Shown here in pieces: positions 37,796-47,133 of a stretch of DNA of 64,000 bases. Below the pieces are notes generated by a model. That model was not told where the DNA came from and made no database searches. It was given only the letters and a program-made list of their open reading frames with translations. The DNA comes from Nitrospira sp. Lineage in GTDB: Bacteria; Nitrospirota; Nitrospiria; Nitrospirales; Nitrospiraceae. The first letter of the stretch is position 1. Every line of letters begins with the position of its first letter. Location of the stretch: NCBI GenBank assembly GCA_030123605.1, contig CP126123.1, forward strand, positions 1,302,001 through 1,366,000. The letters are read 5' to 3'. Position numbers and translations under genes: made by a program.

Positions 37796-38968
37796 ATGCC
37801 GACCGGTACGACTCTCAAACAGTGGTATCTCATCCACAAATGGACGAGCCTATTGTGTACGCTGTTTCTGTTGCTGCTCTGCCTCACTGGTCTGCCGTTG
37901 ATCTTCGGGGATGAAATCGGCCATTGGCTCGGCACGGCAGTCGAGCCACCATCGATGGCCGACGAGATGCTACGGGTAAACCTCGATGCCATCATCGCGG
38001 ATGCCCTTGCTCGCCGACCGCAGGATGTCGTCCAATTCTTGTCCCGGGACGACGATGCACCAACCTGGTTCGTCTCGATGGGCGAGACGTCGGAAGCCCT
38101 CGACAACTCCGCCCTCTACCAGTACGACGGCCGGACCGGCGCGCTCTTGCGGGATATTCCGCTGCGCGAGGGCTTCATGCACGTCATGGTGAAGTTGCAT
38201 GTGGATCTGTTCGCAGATCTTCCCGGCACCTTGTTTCTTGGCATCATGGGCCTACTCTTTGTGGCATCCGTCATCTCCGGCATCGTGGTCTATGGACCCT
38301 TCATGCGGAAGGTGCCCTTCGGGACCGTCCGTCTGGACGGCAGTCGGCAACTCACCTGGCTTGATCTCCACAACCTCCTGGGCATCGTCACGGTTCTCTG
38401 GGTGCTGATCGTCGGAAGCACCGGCGTGGTCAATACGCTGGCCCGACCGCTGTTCGCCTATTGGCAACAGACAGAACTGGTCGAGATGACGGCGTCTCGA
38501 CAAGGCGAACCGCCGCCCGCCGCGGCCGCTTCCACTTCCGTCGATCAGGCCGTGCGCAGGGCTGAATCGATCGACCCTCGGAAAGAGACGGCCTTCGTGG
38601 CCTTGCCCGGCACCGCTTTCGCCGGTCCCCATCACTATGCTCTGTTCCTGAGGGGCAGGACCCCGCTCACAGCGCGGCTGATCGAACCGGTCTTGATCGA
38701 TGTCGCCACAGGGCACATAGCCGCCACGCGCGCCATGCCCTGGTACATCACGATCCTCTCGCTGTCGCAACCGCTGCACTTCGGCGATTATGGCGGTCTG
38801 CCGCTCAAGATCCTGTGGGCATTGCTGGACCTGGTCACGATCCTGGTGTTGCTCAGCGGATTGTACCTCTGGTGGAAGAAACGAACGCTGCCGGTGGAAT
38901 ACCTATTCAGTGAGGTCAATCCGACGCTCGACATCGTGCCGACGTCACCACAGGGAACGTCGAGATGA
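37796..38968 (+). CDS. PepSY-domain inner-membrane protein 2
   Basis: 390 residues, a paralogue of the protein at 31784-32950, sharing LIHKWTSL, CLTGLPLIF, the central helix pair and LSQPLHFGDYGG. The start at 37796 aligns with the paralogue; an ATG at 37778 is also possible, and neither has a good ribosome site. Likely a ferric-siderophore reductase or uptake partner of receptor 3. Its stop overlaps the ATG of a broken small-membrane-protein gene. Confidence 0.83.
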   Translation: MPTGTTLKQWYLIHKWTSLLCTLFLLLLCLTGLPLIFGDEIGHWLGTAVEPPSMADEMLRVNLDAIIADALARRPQDVVQFLSRDDDAPTWFVSMGETSEALDNSALYQYDGRTGALLRDIPLREGFMHVMVKLHVDLFADLPGTLFLGIMGLLFVASVISGIVVYGPFMRKVPFGTVRLDGSRQLTWLDLHNLLGIVTVLWVLIVGSTGVVNTLARPLFAYWQQTELVEMTASRQGEPPPAAAASTSVDQAVRRAESIDPRKETAFVALPGTAFAGPHHYALFLRGRTPLTARLIEPVLIDVATGHIAATRAMPWYITILSLSQPLHFGDYGGLPLKILWALLDLVTILVLLSGLYLWWKKRTLPVEYLFSEVNPTLDIVPTSPQGTSR

Positions 38969-39157
38969 ATCAGTTTCTCTCGACCAGCCGACTGTGGGGC
39001 ATGCTCATCCTCTTGGGGTTCATCAGTGCTCTCGGCGTTGCTCGGCGAGGGGCCGTGGGACGGTTTGGCCTGGATCGTGTCGGCCACTCCGATCGACGTC
39101 ATCCTCCGGGATGTCTTTCGCCCCGTTTTCCGGCACACTGTTCAAGGACACCGCTAG
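38965..39157 (+). pseudogene. Frameshifted small membrane protein (relative of 27333-27542)
   Basis: Begins MNQFLSTSRLWGMLILLGFISALG, aligning with the intact copy at 27333. After CTCTCGGCG near 39030 the correct reading LLGEGPWDGLAW continues in another frame to a TAG at 39155-39157. Compared with the intact copy, several codons are also missing, compatible with a short deletion between two CTCGGC repeats. As written the frame yields a hydrophilic tail with no second helix. Starts inside the PepSY 2 stop codon. Confidence 0.6.
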
Positions 39158-39342
39158 CCGCTCGCTCCCAATAGGCCTCCGAACAGATTGAAATCTAAAA
39201 TAAAAAAATTTATTCGTGAGGAGGTGTGGAACCGCCAAGCTCGCACGTCTTACCCAATAGGCGCCTTGCGCCAAGAGTCATGTTTCGCCACGGCAAAATC
39301 GTGGAAAACTTGTGCGCAGGCCCGTAGAGAAAGGATTTCACC

Positions 39343-39768
39343 GTGGAGGGACTCAAGGGATTTGTCGATTACGGCATCATCGGCCTCCTCATCGCATTGA
39401 GCATCTGGGCGGCGGCCGTGGCTATGGAACGTTGGATCTTTTTTCGACGTGTCGACCTGCGTCGCTTCCGCACCCTTCAAGAATTCGAAGTGGCCTTGAC
39501 CAAACGACTCGTGGTGATCGGGACCGTCGCCGCCAACGCGCCCTACATCGGATTACTCGGCACGGTGCTCGGCATCATGCTGACCTTCCACACCATGGGC
39601 ACGTCCGGCACGATGGCGGTCCAAACCATCATGGTGGGGTTGAGCCTGGCACTGAAGGCCACCGCAGTCGGCCTATTGGTCGCCATCCCTTGTGTGGTCT
39701 TGAACAACGTGTTGCGGCGGCGGGTCACGGTCCTATTGACACAATTCAAGGTGTTGCATGGAGCGTGA
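39343..39768 (+). CDS. exbB: ExbB-like proton-channel subunit
   Basis: 141 residues (short ExbB): N-terminal helix GIIGLLIALSIWAAAVAMERW, then the paired helices around APYIGLLGTVLGIMLTF and GLSLALKATAVGLLVAIPCVV, which carry the family motif GLLGTVxG. Forms the inner-membrane motor with ExbD. The GTG start has AAGGA seven bases upstream. A short AT-rich segment at 39190-39215 upstream may hold the promoter. Overlaps exbD by 11 bases. Confidence 0.88.
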   Translation: MEGLKGFVDYGIIGLLIALSIWAAAVAMERWIFFRRVDLRRFRTLQEFEVALTKRLVVIGTVAANAPYIGLLGTVLGIMLTFHTMGTSGTMAVQTIMVGLSLALKATAVGLLVAIPCVVLNNVLRRRVTVLLTQFKVLHGA

Positions 39769-40132
39769 GCTGCAGGACATCAATGTCATCCCCCTCGTCG
39801 ATGTCATGTTGGTCCTGCTGGTCATCGTCCTGACGACGGCAACCTTCATCACTACGGGACAAGTTCCGGTCGAGTTGGCGAAGGCCAAGGAAGCAGGCGA
39901 CCGGAAGGATGTGCCACTCGTGATCACGCTCACGTCCGAAGGGCAGCTCTTCATGAACGATCGACCGGTTCCGCCGGACGGCTTGAAGGTCGTCCTCACG
40001 CCGCACCCGCGCGAATCCTCGGTGCTGGTGCGAGCCGATCGGGTGACCGTGCTCGAACGGTTCGTCTCGGTGGTGGATGAAGTGCGTGGATTGGGCTTCA
40101 AGCAGGTCAATCTGGAAGTGGTGCGATCATGA
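39758..40132 (+). CDS. exbD: ExbD-like proton-channel subunit
   Basis: 124 residues: a single N-terminal helix with the motif INVIPLVDVMLVLLVI, whose Asp is the conserved proton-carrying residue, then a periplasmic domain. Sits between exbB and tonB2, overlapping both, so the three make one operon and a complete motor. Confidence 0.9.
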   Translation: MERELQDINVIPLVDVMLVLLVIVLTTATFITTGQVPVELAKAKEAGDRKDVPLVITLTSEGQLFMNDRPVPPDGLKVVLTPHPRESSVLVRADRVTVLERFVSVVDEVRGLGFKQVNLEVVRS

Positions 40133-41220
40133 GCGCATCGTCCCACGAAGAGGGTTCGCACCGGCGGCGCTCGTCGCTCTGTTGGGGACTTTCTGTGACG
40201 ACCCATACCGTGCTCGTCAGCGCCGCCATGGCGTTGGTGGCTGAATTGACCCCGCCGCCGCCGACGGACACGTTCAAATGGGATGTCTCGGTCGTGCAGG
40301 CTCCCCCCGCTCCGGCTGAACCGATCGCCCCGCCTCCTGTTGCCGAGACGCCGCCACCCCCTCAGCCGGTCACCACACCCCCACCCAGAAAAACTCAATC
40401 GGTCAAGACCGAACCGGTCATACAGGCGCAGCAACCGGTCCGGCAAGTCCAACCGGTTCAAGAAGTTCAACCGATTCAAGAAGTCCAACCGGTTCAAGAA
40501 ATTCAACCGGTTCAGGAGTCCATGCCGGTCGAAACCGCCCAACCGGTGCCGCAGCTCACCCAGCAACAGGTCGAAACCGTCACTCGTTCGATCCAGGAGG
40601 AAGTGAGGCCGACCACCGAAATCGCCCAGACCGTGACACGGGCTGAGACCTCGGTTGAGCAGGCCCAGTCGGTAGAACAACAGCTGTCGGCTGCCCCACA
40701 GGTGATGACCCAACCGGTGGTGGCGGCACACCCTGGTCAATCCTCCCAGAGCCAACCGATCATGGCCGCCCCCTCCGTCGCTGATCGCGGCCGGATCGAG
40801 GAATCGCAGGCTTCCGTCGAAGCCCCACAGCAGGTGGAACAGGCCGTCGTCGATCGCGCCGTCCCCACCGTCCAACAACGTGCCGTCCGACACCGGACGA
40901 TTCACGCCAGACCCGGCGAACGGCCCGATTACGGATGGCTGTCGCAAGCGCTCTGGTCTACCGTGGAGCAACGCAAACGATACCCGGCAGAGGCCAGGCG
41001 CAACCATTGGGAAGGCAAGGTCATTCTCCGATTGACGATCGAGCAGCGGGGCGCCTCGGTCCATCTGCTCAACCTGGTCTTGGAAGAAAGTTCCGGTCAC
41101 CATATCTTGGACCGCCATACTCTCGACATGGTACGCAACGCCTTTCCCCTCGAAGTCAAGCACCGGTTGTCACAATCGAAAGTCGAACTCGACCTGCCTT
41201 TCTCATACCGCATGGAATAG
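40129..41220 (+). CDS. tonB: TonB protein 2
   Basis: 363 residues: membrane helix after TTHTVLVSAAMALVAEL, a long periplasmic spacer rich in P, Q, V and E that includes five QPVQEV-like repeats, and a C-terminal TonB domain with QRKRYPAEARRNHWEGKV and terminal YRME. The C-terminal domain and the TFKWDVSV segment are related to TonB 1. Energises outer-membrane receptors with the adjacent ExbBD. Confidence 0.88.
   Translation: MSASSHEEGSHRRRSSLCWGLSVTTHTVLVSAAMALVAELTPPPPTDTFKWDVSVVQAPPAPAEPIAPPPVAETPPPPQPVTTPPPRKTQSVKTEPVIQAQQPVRQVQPVQEVQPIQEVQPVQEIQPVQESMPVETAQPVPQLTQQQVETVTRSIQEEVRPTTEIAQTVTRAETSVEQAQSVEQQLSAAPQVMTQPVVAAHPGQSSQSQPIMAAPSVADRGRIEESQASVEAPQQVEQAVVDRAVPTVQQRAVRHRTIHARPGERPDYGWLSQALWSTVEQRKRYPAEARRNHWEGKVILRLTIEQRGASVHLLNLVLEESSGHHILDRHTLDMVRNAFPLEVKHRLSQSKVELDLPFSYRME
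40432..40521 (+). repeat. Five 18-bp tandem repeats inside tonB2
   Basis: Units begin CAACCGGTTCAAGAAGT and encode QPVQEV-type hexapeptides; the middle units differ at one to three bases. Part of the proline/glutamine-rich periplasm-spanning spacer. Confidence 0.85.
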
Positions 41221-41253
41221 CCGAAACTTTTTATCGACCGATCGGAGGAACCC

Positions 41254-41706
41254 ATGATGCAATGTTCACAGCACATCCGACAATCCTTCACCATCCTCGC
41301 AGCGGCAGGAGCATTCTTCTGTCTCACCGGCTTGTCCGCCTGGGCACAGAACGGAGACAGGTCCTTTCACGTGGTCGCAACCGATGCGAAAGAGACGCAA
41401 ACCGACATCAAGAACGTCTCGTTTTACTGGGAGGAAAAAGTCAGCGAAACCTCGTTCATTCCTCACGAATTGAAACACCTGCCGGTCAAACGAGGCACCG
41501 CCACCGTCAATATCAAGTTCGATGGGATCAAGCAGGTCGAGGTGAAATCGGGGGCTGACAAGGCCCTTCCCACCCTGTTCATCACCCTGACCAACGGCAA
41601 GACGGGCGAATTTCCCCTCGCCATCGACGGTAGTTTCAAAGGCGACTCGGATTTCGGGCAGGTTGAGATGCCCGTGCACGGGCTCAAGAAACTCGAGTTT
41701 AAGTGA
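41254..41706 (+). CDS. Periplasmic protein of unknown function
   Basis: 150 residues: signal peptide cleaved after LSAWAQ, then a compact beta-rich domain (IKNVSFYWEEKVSETSF, TVNIKFDGIKQVEVK, GEFPLAIDGSFKGDSDFG, LKKLEFK). I do not recognise the family. GGAGG lies five bases before the ATG. It starts 33 bases after tonB2, and its stop overlaps the GTG of the RND adaptor, so it belongs to the TonB-RND transcript. Confidence 0.7.
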   Translation: MMQCSQHIRQSFTILAAAGAFFCLTGLSAWAQNGDRSFHVVATDAKETQTDIKNVSFYWEEKVSETSFIPHELKHLPVKRGTATVNIKFDGIKQVEVKSGADKALPTLFITLTNGKTGEFPLAIDGSFKGDSDFGQVEMPVHGLKKLEFK

Positions 41707-42776
41707 CCCGTCGCACCGCCTATCTGCTCGTCGTAGTGCCGCTCGCCTTGTCTACGCTGTTCCTTGCGAAGCGGATCGGCTTGACGACAGTGCCGGCCTC
41801 GGAGGTGCCGGACAGCGCGGCTCCCGAGGTCCCGGTGGTCCTTGCGCCGGTTACAATCGATACCATCCGGCAGACCATCAAGGCGGTCGGGACCCTTCGC
41901 GCCAACGAGTCGATCATGATCCGGCCCGAGATCGCCGGACGTATCCGTCACGTGCTGTTTCACGAAGGCCAAGCGGTCGAGAAGGACTCCCTGCTCATTG
42001 AGTTGGATGACTCCGAACTTCAAGCGGAGTTGGCCCAGGCCGCGGCCCAACTCAAGGTGTCCCGCCTGACCTATGAACGGCTCAAACAACTGGATCTCGA
42101 TGGGAAACGGTATGTCCCGAAGCAACAGCTCGACGAGGCGGCCGGCGCGCTGCAGGTTGCTCATGCCAACCATGCGCTCTATGCTACGCGCCTGGCCAAG
42201 ACGAAGATCCGTGCCCCGTTCGACGGGCTTCTGGGAATTCGTCGGGTGTCGCCCGGTGATTTCGTCGCCACCGGCTTGGATCTGGTGAACCTCGAAGACC
42301 TCGACACCCTCAAGATCGACTTCAAGGTTCCGGAAACCCTGCTCCGCCACCTGGCTCCCGGCCAACCCATCGACCTGACCACGGACGCGTATCCGGAGGA
42401 AACCTTCCACGGCACCGTCTACGTCATCGATCCCCAGGTGGATATGACCACGCGGGCCGTCCAGGTACGCGCTCGTATTCCGAATCCGAACCAGCGACTG
42501 CGGCCGGGGATGTTCGCACAAGTCCTCCTCGTTTTCGGCCATCAGGAACGTGCGCTCTTGATCCCGGAAGAAGCCGTCATTCCCAAGCAGGATCAGGCCT
42601 TCGTCTATCGCGCCCAGGATGGGAAAGCCCATTGGACCGAAGTGCAGCTTGGAACGCGCACGAGGGGGTTCGTGCAGGTCTTGAAGGGACTGCAGGAACA
42701 GGACCTGATCGTCCGGGTCGGCCACCACAAACTCCGAGACGGCGAATCGATCCTCGCCCTCTCGACAGCGCCCTGA
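41703..42776 (+). CDS. RND efflux periplasmic adaptor (membrane fusion protein)
   Basis: 357 residues with N-terminal membrane anchor (AYLLVVVPLALSTLFLA), beta-barrel and lipoyl half-motifs (GTLRANESIMIRPEIAGRI; APFDGLLGIRRVSPGDFV) around a helical hairpin of about 60 residues, and the C-terminal domain. GTG start overlapping the previous stop. Connects the RND pump to an outer-membrane channel, which is not in this window. The location at the end of the iron locus suggests export of a siderophore or metal-related compound, but substrate is not shown. Confidence 0.88.
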   Translation: MTRRTAYLLVVVPLALSTLFLAKRIGLTTVPASEVPDSAAPEVPVVLAPVTIDTIRQTIKAVGTLRANESIMIRPEIAGRIRHVLFHEGQAVEKDSLLIELDDSELQAELAQAAAQLKVSRLTYERLKQLDLDGKRYVPKQQLDEAAGALQVAHANHALYATRLAKTKIRAPFDGLLGIRRVSPGDFVATGLDLVNLEDLDTLKIDFKVPETLLRHLAPGQPIDLTTDAYPEETFHGTVYVIDPQVDMTTRAVQVRARIPNPNQRLRPGMFAQVLLVFGHQERALLIPEEAVIPKQDQAFVYRAQDGKAHWTEVQLGTRTRGFVQVLKGLQEQDLIVRVGHHKLRDGESILALSTAP

Positions 42777-42801
42777 TAGGACATGCAACCCAGCTGGGCC
42801 C

Positions 42802-45800
42802 ATGAAACTGTCCGAACTCTCGATTCAGCGTCCCGTTCTCGCGACCGTCGCAACCTTGCTGCTGGTGTTGTTCGGCCTTTTGTCCTTCACGCACTTGGCG
42901 GTCCGCGAGTACCCGGACATTACCTTCCCCGTCGTGTCGGTCTTGACCGTCTATCCGAGCGCGGATGCGCAATTGGTGGAAACGGACATCACGGCCGTGC
43001 TCGAAGATGCGCTCAGCGGCATCGAAGGTCTCCGCACGCTACGATCCGCCAGTCGGGAAGGACTCTCTACGATCGGGCTGGAATTCGCGTTGGCGCGCAA
43101 CCTGGACGCGGCAGCCAACGACGTCCGGGATCGGGTCACCCGGGTTCAACACCTCCTGCCTCGCGGCATCGAAGCGCCGTTGGTCATGAAGGAAGACAGC
43201 GAGGCGGACGGCATCATGTGGCTCGCCTTGATCAGCGATCGACATACCGAGTTGGAGATCACGGACTTTGCCGAACGCCAACTCAAAGACCGGCTTGCGC
43301 CCTTGCCCGGCGTCTCAAGTGTCATGCTCGACGGAGGGCGGCGTTATGCCATGCGTCTCTGGCTGGACCCGAACCGGCTCGCGTCACGGCGGCTGACGGT
43401 GCAGGATGTCGAAGATGCTCTCCTGACGCAAAACGTGTCCATGCCGACGGGACGCATCGAGAGCACGCAACGGGAGTTCAGCGTCCGTATGGGCGGAGGG
43501 TTGGAGCAGCCGGCGCAATTCAACCAACTCATTCTGGCCTATCGGGACGGCTATCCGGTCCGACTGCAGGATGTCGGCCACGCCGAAATTGGTCCGGAAG
43601 ACGACCGGAAACTCGTGCGCGTCAACGGCAAACCGGCGGTCGGGCTGGGAATCATGAAACAGTCCAAGGCCAATACGCTGGCGGCCGCCCGCGCCGTCAA
43701 ACAGACGTTGCCGTCGTTGGAAGCGCTGTTGCCGGAGGGCATGAAACTCGTCACGGCCTTCGACAGTTCCATCTATATCGAACGGTCGCTCCATGAGGTG
43801 TACCAGGCGGTCGGGCTGTCCGTCGTCCTCGTCGTGCTGGTCGTCTTCCTGTTCCTTCGAAGCGTCCGTGCCACGCTCATTCCGGCCGTCGCGATTCCCG
43901 GATCGATTCTAGGCACATTCGTCCTCTTGCAGGCGACGGGCAGCTCGATCAATACGATCACCCTGCTGGGATTCGTGCTGGCGATCGGGCTGGTCGTGGA
44001 CGATGCCATCGTGGTGGTGGAGAACGTCTACCGCCGGATCGAAAAGGGCTTGAGCCCGGTGCAAGCCGCCGTCGAGGGGAGTCGCGAAATCGGCTTTGCC
44101 GTCATCTCGACGACGCTGACGCTCGCGGCAGTCTTCCTACCGATTATTTTCCTCCCCGGCATCGTCGGCCGTTTGTTTGCCGAACTCGGGATCGCCGTGG
44201 CAGGCTCGGTTCTCCTGTCGGGATTCATTGCGCTGACCCTCACACCCGCCATGTGCGCCCGCCTGCTGGGAACAGCCGCAGGGGGCGGATCGTCTTCGGA
44301 CCGTTCCAGGCTGGATACGGCCGATTGGCTCCAATGGCTCACCCGGCTCTATCGACGCGCGCTGGAACGGGCATTGGGAATGAAAGGCGCCGTGATGGGC
44401 GTCGCCCTCGCCTCGCTGGCGATCAGCGGCCTCCTCATGTGGTGGCTTCCCGGCGAACTGGCCCCGCTGGAAGACACAGGCTGGTTCGCGGTCCATGTCA
44501 ATGCTCCCGAAGGAGCCACCCTCGACTACACCGATCGGTATGCCAGAGAGACGGAACGTGCGCTCTCTCAAATTCCCGAAATGGACTCCTACTACACCGT
44601 CGTCGCGCGAGGCTGGCGACCGACGCTCGTGAATCGTGCGGTCACCTGGGTCACGCTCAAGGACTGGTCCGACAGAAGCCGTCATCAACGGGACATCATC
44701 GACGGCGTGCAACCCGCCCTCTCGGCGATTCCAGGCGTGACCGCCTTCGCAATCAACCCTCCGCCGTTCAATCAGGAAGAGAGCAAGACGCCGGTGCAAG
44801 TGGTCGTCCGCGGGCCTTCATACGAGGTGCTGAACGAGACCGTGACCCGCATCCAACAGGATGTGGCCGGCGGCGCGACGGCGGTCAATTTTGAAAGCGA
44901 CCTGGACCTCAACAAGCCGGAGTTGCGTGTAGACATCAACCGCGACAAGGCCGCCGACTTGGGCGTCCCGATCGAGACGATCGGCCGCACCTTGGAGGTA
45001 TTCCTGGGAGGGCGCCGGGCCTCCATGTTCATGCGGGAAGGGAAAGAGTATCCCGTCATCATGCAGACGCCGCCTCATCACCGCAGCACGCGATCGGACA
45101 TCGACCAGTTGCAGGTCCGCGGCACCCAGGGGGATCTGATTCCGCTCAGCAATCTCGTGACCCTGCGTGAAACCGTGGCGCCGAAACAGCTCAATCACTA
45201 CGAGAAGCTGCGAGCCGTGACGATCAGTGCCGGCGTGGAGTCCGATTCCACGCTCAGCCGATCGCTCGCGTCGCTGGAAGCGACGGCGCGCAAGCATCTG
45301 CCGCCCGGCGCGAGCATCAGCTATGCCGGAGAATCGAAAGAGTTCAAGGAGTCGAGCGGCAACCTCCACATTACGTTCCTCCTCGCGCTGCTGGTCGTCT
45401 ATTTGATCCTGGCGGCGCAATTCGAGAGCTTCAGCCATCCGATGACCGTCTTGTTTTCGGTTCCTCCCGCGCTGGCCGGGGCTCTGGTCTCCCTGCTGCT
45501 GGTCCAAGGAACCCTCAACATCTACAGTGAAATCGGCCTCATGATCCTGATCGGCCTGGTCACCAAAAACGCCATCCTCATCGTAGAGTTCGCGAATCAA
45601 CTCCGTCACGAAGGCTTGGGGCACCACGCGAGTATCATCGAGGCCTCGGTGCTTCGCCTACGACCCATCATCATGACCACGTTGTCGACGATCCTGGCAG
45701 CTCTCCCGTTGGCCCTCGCCACGGGGGCCGGAGCGGCGGGGCGGCGGCACATCGGCCTGGTGGTGATCGGTGGACTGGTGGTCTCGACCTTGCTCACCCT

Positions 45801-45906
45801 GTTCCTCGTTCCGGTCGTCTACCAACTGCTTGCCCGAACTGCTCTCGACAGTGCCGCGAGAGAGTCGCCGGCCTGCCTGCTTCCCAAGGCACCCCATCCC
45901 CTGTAG
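42802..45906 (+). CDS. RND-family efflux pump, inner-membrane permease
   Basis: 1034 residues, the full HAE-1-type length: first helix after LSELSIQRPVLATVATLLLVL, porter domains, a helix bundle with the proton-relay GLVVDDAIVVVENVYRR near residue 400, and the second half beginning YRRALERALG and containing LMILIGLVTKNAILIVEFAN. A proton-driven exporter. It is 26 bases after the adaptor gene. No TolC-like gene follows. Type (drug, siderophore or fatty-acid export) cannot be told from sequence alone. Confidence 0.9.
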   Translation: MKLSELSIQRPVLATVATLLLVLFGLLSFTHLAVREYPDITFPVVSVLTVYPSADAQLVETDITAVLEDALSGIEGLRTLRSASREGLSTIGLEFALARNLDAAANDVRDRVTRVQHLLPRGIEAPLVMKEDSEADGIMWLALISDRHTELEITDFAERQLKDRLAPLPGVSSVMLDGGRRYAMRLWLDPNRLASRRLTVQDVEDALLTQNVSMPTGRIESTQREFSVRMGGGLEQPAQFNQLILAYRDGYPVRLQDVGHAEIGPEDDRKLVRVNGKPAVGLGIMKQSKANTLAAARAVKQTLPSLEALLPEGMKLVTAFDSSIYIERSLHEVYQAVGLSVVLVVLVVFLFLRSVRATLIPAVAIPGSILGTFVLLQATGSSINTITLLGFVLAIGLVVDDAIVVVENVYRRIEKGLSPVQAAVEGSREIGFAVISTTLTLAAVFLPIIFLPGIVGRLFAELGIAVAGSVLLSGFIALTLTPAMCARLLGTAAGGGSSSDRSRLDTADWLQWLTRLYRRALERALGMKGAVMGVALASLAISGLLMWWLPGELAPLEDTGWFAVHVNAPEGATLDYTDRYARETERALSQIPEMDSYYTVVARGWRPTLVNRAVTWVTLKDWSDRSRHQRDIIDGVQPALSAIPGVTAFAINPPPFNQEESKTPVQVVVRGPSYEVLNETVTRIQQDVAGGATAVNFESDLDLNKPELRVDINRDKAADLGVPIETIGRTLEVFLGGRRASMFMREGKEYPVIMQTPPHHRSTRSDIDQLQVRGTQGDLIPLSNLVTLRETVAPKQLNHYEKLRAVTISAGVESDSTLSRSLASLEATARKHLPPGASISYAGESKEFKESSGNLHITFLLALLVVYLILAAQFESFSHPMTVLFSVPPALAGALVSLLLVQGTLNIYSEIGLMILIGLVTKNAILIVEFANQLRHEGLGHHASIIEASVLRLRPIIMTTLSTILAALPLALATGAGAAGRRHIGLVVIGGLVVSTLLTLFLVPVVYQLLARTALDSAARESPACLLPKAPHPL

Positions 45907-46309
45907 CCGAAAATTCCCACCGAACACGAATCTTCCGCCTTGACTCTTTTGGCGACCTCTCCAGAAGCGGGTTTTGCCGGTGCAGTCATCGCGCCGTCCC
46001 CAGGACTGGAGACCTTCTGTGCATAAGTCAAGCGAGATGTTTTAGTACCGAGCAAATAACTACCCTATCCACAAGCCGACGCTCCAAAAACCGCTCATCG
46101 CTCGAAAGATGGATGCTAATACATACACTTCCATCATCACCCCCAATATCTGGTGGTTCTCAGATGTTTATCTTCTATGCCCAAAAAATAGGCAACATGG
46201 TGGCGGCCGTGGATTAGCGCGACCGTTGGCACTCAATCGAGGGACTATCAACAGGGATATCCACAGAACTTGGGGAGAGGATTTTTTTGTGAATTCATCA
46301 TTTTCTTGA
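45907..46309. other. Gene-free gap between the RND pump and TraT genes
   Basis: About 400 bases with lower GC than the surroundings and no supported gene, RNA or repeat. A 66-codon frame at 46109-46309 has no ribosome site or recognisable sequence. Confidence 0.6.
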
Positions 46310-46338
46310 TTGAAACGACCGTGCCTTTCACCTAGAAT
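46310..46338 (+). promoter_or_regulatory. Sigma-70-type promoter of the TraT-like pair
   Basis: TTGAAA (46310-46315), exactly 17 bases, TAGAAT (46333-46338): nine of twelve consensus positions, ending 52 bases before the first TraT-like start codon. Confidence 0.6.
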
Positions 46339-46390
46339 GCGCCGCGATTCTCCCGACGCAGGCGACCACATATTTTCCACGAAGACACAG

Positions 46391-47110
46391 ATGGCTGCAG
46401 GCTCTTTCCGCTGGGTCCTTGCCGGAATCTTCCTGTCGACCGGATGTGCGGCCAACGTCCGAGACACCGACCTGCTTGCCAGCAACAGCGTCATGCTCCC
46501 GCCCTCGACGGCGAAAACAGTTTTCCTTCAGAACCGCAACGCCTCCGACAATCAAGCCATGTCGTTGAACGACCTCGGGTCGCGCCTGGGTGCAAAGGGC
46601 TACCAGGTCGTGCAGGATCCTCGCGCAGCGGCCTACGTGGTGCTGACCAATATCGTCTATTGCAATCAAACCAAGGTGGAACTGCCCGTCGAGGACATGG
46701 TCGCAAGCGGGTATGGATCGGGAATCGGGTCTTCGATCATGTCCGGCCTCCATGGCCTGAGCGGCATGGCCAGTATGGCGGGACCGCAGGGGGCGGTCGC
46801 CGGCGCGGCGGCTTCAATGGGCCTGAACGCCGCAGAAGGAATCGGAAACGTCGTGGGCAATATGTTCGGAGGACCGTCCAGACCAGACGCCAACGAGAAC
46901 ATCAACTATGCCTGCGTCGCGGATCTTCAAATTACGGAACGAGAGAAAGCAGGCGGGACGCCCTCCATCGTGCAACCCGGCACACCTCCTCCTCCCGGTA
47001 TCTACCAAACGAGACTGGCGGCCAGCGTCCACCAGAAGAAACTCGATGAGCAGGAAGCCACTCCGTTGGTCCAGCAGCGATTGAGCGCCGCCGTGGCAGG
47101 TCACTTCTAG
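46391..47110 (+). CDS. TraT-family surface lipoprotein 1
   Basis: 239 residues with signal and lipobox IFLSTGC, then the TraT-family core (NVRDTDLLASNSVMLPP, TVFLQNRNASDNQAMS, LGAKGYQVVQDPRAAAYVV) and a glycine-, alanine- and methionine-rich membrane-like centre (SIMSGLHGLSGMASMAG) before LVQQRLSAAVAGHF. TraT relatives on plasmids mediate surface exclusion and complement resistance; here they are chromosomal and no conjugation genes are present, so the role is open. Start 46391 is chosen for the lipoprotein signal. Confidence 0.82.
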   Translation: MAAGSFRWVLAGIFLSTGCAANVRDTDLLASNSVMLPPSTAKTVFLQNRNASDNQAMSLNDLGSRLGAKGYQVVQDPRAAAYVVLTNIVYCNQTKVELPVEDMVASGYGSGIGSSIMSGLHGLSGMASMAGPQGAVAGAAASMGLNAAEGIGNVVGNMFGGPSRPDANENINYACVADLQITEREKAGGTPSIVQPGTPPPPGIYQTRLAASVHQKKLDEQEATPLVQQRLSAAVAGHF

Positions 47111-47133
47111 CCGCCGGTTCAAGGAGCCATCGA

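Noticed and set aside
40432-40521. Tandem repeats as a CRISPR-like array
   Set aside because: Units are contiguous, coding and without spacers. No CRISPR array was seen anywhere in the window.
39733-41163. Minus-strand open frame of 476 codons opposite exbD and tonB2
   Set aside because: It mirrors the proline-rich repeats as LNRLDFLNR runs; composition is an artefact of the repeats.
46109-46309. 66-codon frame in the gap before the TraT genes
   Set aside because: No ribosome site, no recognisable sequence, composition unlike neighbours.
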